From positions 62,001-126,000 of the forward strand of contig VUYV01000404.1 of the NCBI GenBank assembly GCA_008711295.1: 64,000 nt of DNA, given 5' to 3'. The stretch comes from Anarhynchus alexandrinus (lineage: Eukaryota > Chordata > Aves > Charadriiformes > Charadriidae). Both the position numbers and the translations under genes were made by a program. The notes under the pieces were generated by a model. The model saw nothing but the letters and a program-made list of their open reading frames with translations. It was not told where the DNA came from and ran no database searches. Positions 59,396 through 64,000 of the stretch are shown one piece after another (the first letter of the stretch is position 1; the number at the start of each line of letters is the position of its first letter).

Positions 59396-60889
59396 GCCGA
59401 GCCCTACATACTAGCTATTTAATCATTCTAATGAAGTCCTCTTTTCATCTATACTTTATTTATAAACCTGACTCTTCAGAAGCATATTGTATTGATTAAA
59501 AGTACTTTAACGTTGCCAGATACTTAATTTTCAAATTAATCAATGCATATATGCACTTGTAAAGCTCTAGGTAAAATACAGAACTTAATAAAAAGATATA
59601 CTTTTTTCTTCCACTGATTTCAATGAACTTTGAATTATACCTATTGGTGCCACTCTTTGCCTTTCAAACACCTGCTGTAGCTGCAGACTCTATTCATTTG
59701 ATATTAATATTACGTCCTGCTTACAAAAGTTTATTTATGGATGAAGTCTTCAGAGAAGGCACATTATGACTTCCCTATATAATGAGAGCCCTTCTTAAAT
59801 TTTTTAATATTCTGAGAAGCCAAGATAACCAAAGCTAGCTTCTTAAATCCATACTTGAAGCAGCTGTTTAAGTGACCTCATTTAAAACAAACAAACAAAC
59901 AAACAAACAAAAACCAAAAAACTTTGCACATTTCTTCTTGACATTAGTGAGAGCTGCTGAGTACTCAGAACAGAAAATGAAGTCACATATTCAGCTGCCT
60001 TACTTTGATTTAATTCATCATGCCACGGTTCAGAAATCATGGTCAGATAGATTTTAAATCAAATTTTCAAATGCAAGCTGCAGAGGTTTTTCACCTCCCA
60101 GGATTTCACTTCCTAGATTAGAAAAGGAATTTGGCTCTCTGACATCAGTGAGATTGCTCAGATAAAAAACAAATAGATTGTGCTCTCTCGTGTCTTCGAT
60201 TTAACACTGTCCTATTAACTCTCCTCTTTGAAACTCTTTCTAAATGTCAGCTAATTAATCCTTACAACACAGTGGGAAGAAAATACTCCATTTTACAACT
60301 GGGAGAAGAGAAGCAACAGCCACACCTGCAAAAAGAAGTGTGTAACAGCAGGCATGAAAGCTCAGAAGTTCTGTCCTCAATCCACATCGCTAGATCTGGG
60401 CATCCTGCTGCACTGTGCACACTGGCCCCATAGGCTGTCCTGCTCAATCGTTTATCACGAGCATAAAGTAAGTGGTGGCAGTGCACATGCATCAACAGTC
60501 TTGCTGTTACTGCATAATCTTTTGATTACACCACTCTGTCAAGTGACTAAAATAGCTATCTTGAGACAGCATGGTATCTCACAGCACACCTTCTGAGGTC
60601 TCATAGTAATTCCCTTTGTAACAAGAAAATTACTCTCTACCTCCAGCAAAAGGACACTGCCAGAATAGGAACAGGCGGGCCAATGAAAGGGCTGGCTTCA
60701 AATAGTTTCATCAGTCAACTTTCTTTTCCTGTTGGGAATACATGACAGATCATGACTGTTTGTTAGCTCACAGTATGCTTTACGATTTTGCTCGTGTGCC
60801 TACAATGTCAGCTGCGTAAACTGTGCTAATTGTAAAAAAAGAACTGAATTTTTATCCAGTGCAAAAAGATAAGATGCCTGGATAGACCA
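59396..60889. other. Intronic sequence with an AAAC microsatellite
   Basis: Unique intron with an (AAAC) tetranucleotide run at 59884-59913. Frames at 60262-60596 on both strands are unrecognised. Nothing else was seen. Confidence 0.6.
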
Positions 60890-61318
60890 GACACAGACCT
60901 CTGGTCCTGTCAATGGGCAACACTGAGAAGAGCCTGAGTCCCTCTTCTTTGTACCCTCCTTTCAGGTATTTATAATACGTGGATGAGATTCCCTCCTGAG
61001 CCGTCTCTTCTCCAGGCTGAACAATCCCAGCCCAACCTCTCCTCATATGAGAGATGCTCCAGCTCCTTAATTGCCTTGGTGTGTCTTCTCTGGACTCTCT
61101 CCAGTATGTCCATATCTGTCTTGTACTGGGGAGCCCCGAACTGGAAACAATGCTCCAGATGTGGCCTCACTAGAAGAGGGGAAGGATCACCTCCCTCGTC
61201 CTGCTGGCAACACTTTGCCTAATGCAGCCCCATGTACCATTTGCTTTCTTTGCCACAAGGGCACATTGGTGGCTCACGGTCAACTTGGTGTCCACCAGGA
61301 CCCCCAGGTCCTTTATTC
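60890..61318 (-). mobile_element. CR1 LINE fragment, antisense, lacking its 3' end
   Basis: On the minus strand this is the C-terminal reverse-transcriptase region of CR1 ORF2. Frames contain [16 protein letters not shown] equivalents (about 61310-61260), [20 protein letters not shown] then LSYEERLG (about 61115-61040) and GLRLFSVLPIDRTRG (about 60935-60890). Frameshifts separate these blocks. The element stops at about 60890 without the last part of ORF2 or the 3' untranslated end, so it is truncated on both sides, most simply by a later deletion. Confidence 0.9.
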
Positions 61319-62858
61319 GGCATGATACTAGTGGATTTGGAGAATTAACAGTGATACACCACAGCAAAATTCTGTCCAGCCTGTGATAATGATGGATATT
61401 CAGAAAAATATGTGAAAAACTCTCATCAGACAACCTAAAATGCAGTAAGCACTTGTCTGGGCTTATCAATACTAAGAGACATTTCAATGGCTTTCAATTT
61501 TTCTTAATGACTTCTTTCCCCAAAACTGCCTCCTAACTATCTGTAGAAGGTATTTTCCAGTATTATTTTTTCAGTCAAGTGAAATTTGAGTTAATTTGTG
61601 AGTGTAGAAAGCATTACTAAGACATTTAAGTCTAGCAAAGACACAGTATGTGTTCCACCCTTTGTCATGCAATACTTCAGCAAGTATCAGTACACAAAAG
61701 TAGAGCTTTGAAGTATATACATTTAGAGTGAATGCAGCACGAAGAGAGGTTCCCACATGCATATATATCCAGTGGCAACATTTTTTCTTGAAGCTTAAGA
61801 CACCTCGCCATAGCAAGGTCTTACTTTTTTTTTTTTGTTTTCTCTCTTTATATTTGTGACTGTTAAGCAATAATTCACTATATAATTTTACAACAGTTTG
61901 ATTCTGAATTTGAAAGCAAGAATACAAAGCTAAGTCCTTCAAGTGTCGAGGAATAAATGCAGCAGCTGTGCCCATGAGGCAGCATTTTCAAGATTTGACT
62001 GTACCAAAAGAGCAAAGTATGCTACCTATGAATGAAGCTTTTTGAAAATTTAGACAACTCCTGTCTAGGATCTTATACGTGAAATATTTTATCCATTGGC
62101 GAAAGAATGCGAAAGCCAGTGTTTAGAGAATCCAAACAAAAGTTTTGAAGTACCTCTTAGATCAAAGTACTTCTCTTCAGGGTCTCCCTCCACACTCTTC
62201 TCAGCATGTCAAGCCTGACACATTCCCATTACAGGTATTATCCTTATAAATCATGCCTGCACGCCTCCAAATATGCACAAGATGAAACGCCTGTAAGTAC
62301 AGCTGCTCCCTATTCCAACCAAGAGCCTTTAAAAAGAATGGTGTACAGCAAGCCAGTTTTCCTTTAGACCTCATATCCCACTCTGTATCTCACTCATATC
62401 TTACTCTATTTCTACAAAGATTTCTTACAAAGATATTGTTATTCAGCTTCCTTTCTCACTTCTTCCGGGGAAAATAGTAAAAAATCTTTTTTTTTTTTTT
62501 TTTGTCACACTAAATTAGCTTAATGGAACAGACCTTTATCCTTATGAGAATTCAACATATTACAAAGTGTTGGAGATGATCCAAGTTTTGATCTATAAAA
62601 CATTCATAGTAATGATCGACACTATACGTATAAAAAAATCAGTGAGAAACAAAGCCTAAATTTGCGGTGTACAGTAAAGATAGAGTTGAAAATCCTGTTG
62701 AAAACTGCTGGTATTTCACTGTTGAAGCAAAAATTAAACAAAAATTAAAGCAAAATATATTACCTAGTACACTTAAATCAGCATAATTATTTTTCACTCT
62801 CATAAATCTCACTCTTGCAAAAGTTAGACTTATCAGGACACAGTCACATAATGACATG
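61319..62858. other. Intronic sequence, nothing recognised
   Basis: Unique AT-rich intron with a T-run at 61825-61836 and a T17 run at 62487-62503. Frames are short and unrecognised. No repeat family or RNA gene was seen. Confidence 0.55.
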
Positions 62859-64000
62859 GGTTTGTGAAAGGCAGGTCATGCCTGACAAACCTGATCTCCT
62901 TCTATGACAAGGTGACCCACTTAGTGGATGAGGGAGAAGCTGTGGATGTTATCTACCTGGATTTTTGCAAAGCTTTTGACACCATTTCCCACAGCATTCT
63001 CCTAGAGAAACTGGCCACTCATGGCCTGGACAGGTGTACTCTTCGCTGGGTAGAAAAATGGCTGGATGGCCGTACCCAGAGAGTGGTGGTGAATGCAGTT
63101 AAATTCAGTTGGTGTCTGGTCACAAGTGGTATCCCCCAGGGCTCAGTGCTGGGGCCAGTTCTCTTTGATATCTTTATCAATGATCTGGATGAGGGGATCA
63201 AATGCACCCTCAGTAAGTTTGCAGAGCTAGGCGGGTGTGTTGATCTGCTTGAGGGTAGGATGCCTCTGCAGAGGGATCTGGACAGGCTGGACCGATGGGC
63301 CGAGGCCAATGGTATGAGATTCAACAAGGCCAAGTGCCAGGTCCTGCACTTGGGTCAAAACAACCCCATGCAGCGCTACAGGATTGGGGTGGAGTGGCTG
63401 GAAAGCTGCCCGGCAGAAAAGGACCTGGGGGTGTTGGTGGATGGCCGGCTGAATATGAGCCAGCAGAGTGCCCAGGTGGCCAAGAAGGCCAACAGCATCC
63501 TGGCCTGTATCAGGAATAGTGTGGTGAGCAGGACTAGGGACATGATCATCCCCCTGTAATCGGCACTGGTGAGGCCCCACCTCCAGTACTGTGCTCAGTT
63601 TTGGGCTCCTCACTACAAGAAAGACACTGAGGTGCTGGAGCGTGTCCAGAGGAGGGCTACAAAGCTGGTGAGGGGTCTGGAGGACAAATCTTATGAGGAA
63701 CAACTGAGGGAACAGGGGTGGTTTAGCCTGGAGAAGAGGAGGCTGAGGGGAGACCTTATCACCCTCTACAACTACCTGAAAGGAGGTTGTAAAGAGGTGG
63801 GGGCTGACCTCTTCTTCCCAGTGACAAGTGATAGGACGGGAGGAAATGGGTTCAAGTTATGCCAGGGGAGGTTCAGGTTGGATATTAGGAAACTTTTTTT
63901 CACTGAAAGGGTTATTAAACATTGGAATAGGCTGCCCAGGGAGGTGGTGGATTTGCCATCCCTGGAGGTGTTGGTAGATGTGGTACTTAGGGACATGGTT
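62859..64000 (+). mobile_element. CR1 LINE, young-looking, sense, runs off the window
   Basis: Plus-strand CR1, 5'-truncated at about 62859 within the reverse transcriptase, where the flank changes to GGGTTTGTGAAAGGCAGGTC, a phrase typical of CR1. Coding sequence is continuous to the window edge with a single in-frame stop, so it is among the least decayed copies here. The subfamily matches 50961-51133 (shared TAGATGTGGTACTTAGGGAC). The 3' terminus lies beyond 64000. Confidence 0.95.
62864..64000 (+). pseudogene. CR1 ORF2 reverse transcriptase, catalytic site deleted
   Basis: The frame opens at 62864 and reads through reverse-transcriptase motif A ([15 protein letters not shown], with its catalytic Asp, about residue 32), motif B ([14 protein letters not shown], about residue 88) and the conserved C-terminal blocks. 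At motif C, where CR1 has FADDTKLGG, this copy has FAELGG (about 63218-63235). The change is a 9-nt in-frame loss that removes both catalytic aspartates, so the enzyme would be inactive. The stop TAA at 63557-63559 falls where intact copies have a Tyr codon (PLYSALVRPH); after it the same frame stays open to the window edge. The start at 62864 is only the first ATG in the truncated copy, not a native start. Confidence 0.92.

Noticed and set aside
59884..59913. (AAAC) run as a SINE or LINE tail
   Set aside because: No element body precedes or follows it; treated as a microsatellite.

Overview
The window is vertebrate, almost certainly avian, intronic DNA. There are no bacterial-style operons; the sequence is AT-rich and has a few percent of the single-N gaps and homopolymer runs expected of a draft assembly. 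The only interspersed repeats I can name are CR1 non-LTR retrotransposons, and several end in the octamer ATTCTATG that marks the CR1 3' terminus. CR1 dominance with low overall repeat density points to a bird; a crocodilian or turtle is the main alternative.

The host gene is CTNND2 (delta-catenin), on the minus strand. One coding exon is certain: 6952-7064, a 113-bp exon with consensus splice sites encoding the N-terminal coiled coil (starts [16 protein letters not shown]). It corresponds to the third coding exon of mammalian CTNND2. I found neither the preceding exon (ending ...ASVKEQ) nor the following one (starting ...AEEQFQW). So 1-6951 is the intron after this exon and 7065-64000 is part of the very long intron before it.

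Layout by region. 1-6951: intron with one old antisense CR1 (1088-1870). 6952-7064: exon. 7065-16400: intron with an old sense CR1 (12690-13490) and a 261-codon pyrimidine-rich open frame (9347-10132), probably fortuitous. 16450-21600: a nested CR1 complex. An old CR1-L3-like element on the plus strand is interrupted by an antisense CR1 that keeps ORF1 (SGNH esterase), the endonuclease and the start of the reverse transcriptase. Inside it is a 518-bp tandem duplication with an N exactly at the junction. 21600-36000: intron with a GC-rich patch (22560-23100), an antisense CR1 (23533-24270), a 60-bp direct repeat around an N plus a CR1 tail (28511-28671), and a short CR1 end (32229-32320). 36000-37100: a CpG island with GC boxes, an X-box-like palindrome and outward-facing splice-donor sequences on both strands, a candidate intragenic promoter. 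37100-62850: mostly unannotatable intron, with possible conserved non-coding elements near 38.2-38.8 kb and 58.9-59.4 kb, a GC-rich patch at 45.5-45.9 kb, and CR1 pieces at 50.96 and 60.89 kb. 62859-64000: a relatively young sense CR1 running off the window, whose reverse transcriptase has lost its two catalytic aspartates through a 9-nt in-frame deletion.

I do not see a new gene system here. The observations most worth a second look are the CpG island inside the CTNND2 intron, the two N-marked duplications that suggest misassembly or an unresolved insertion, the nested CR1 structure, and the catalytically dead CR1 open frame.
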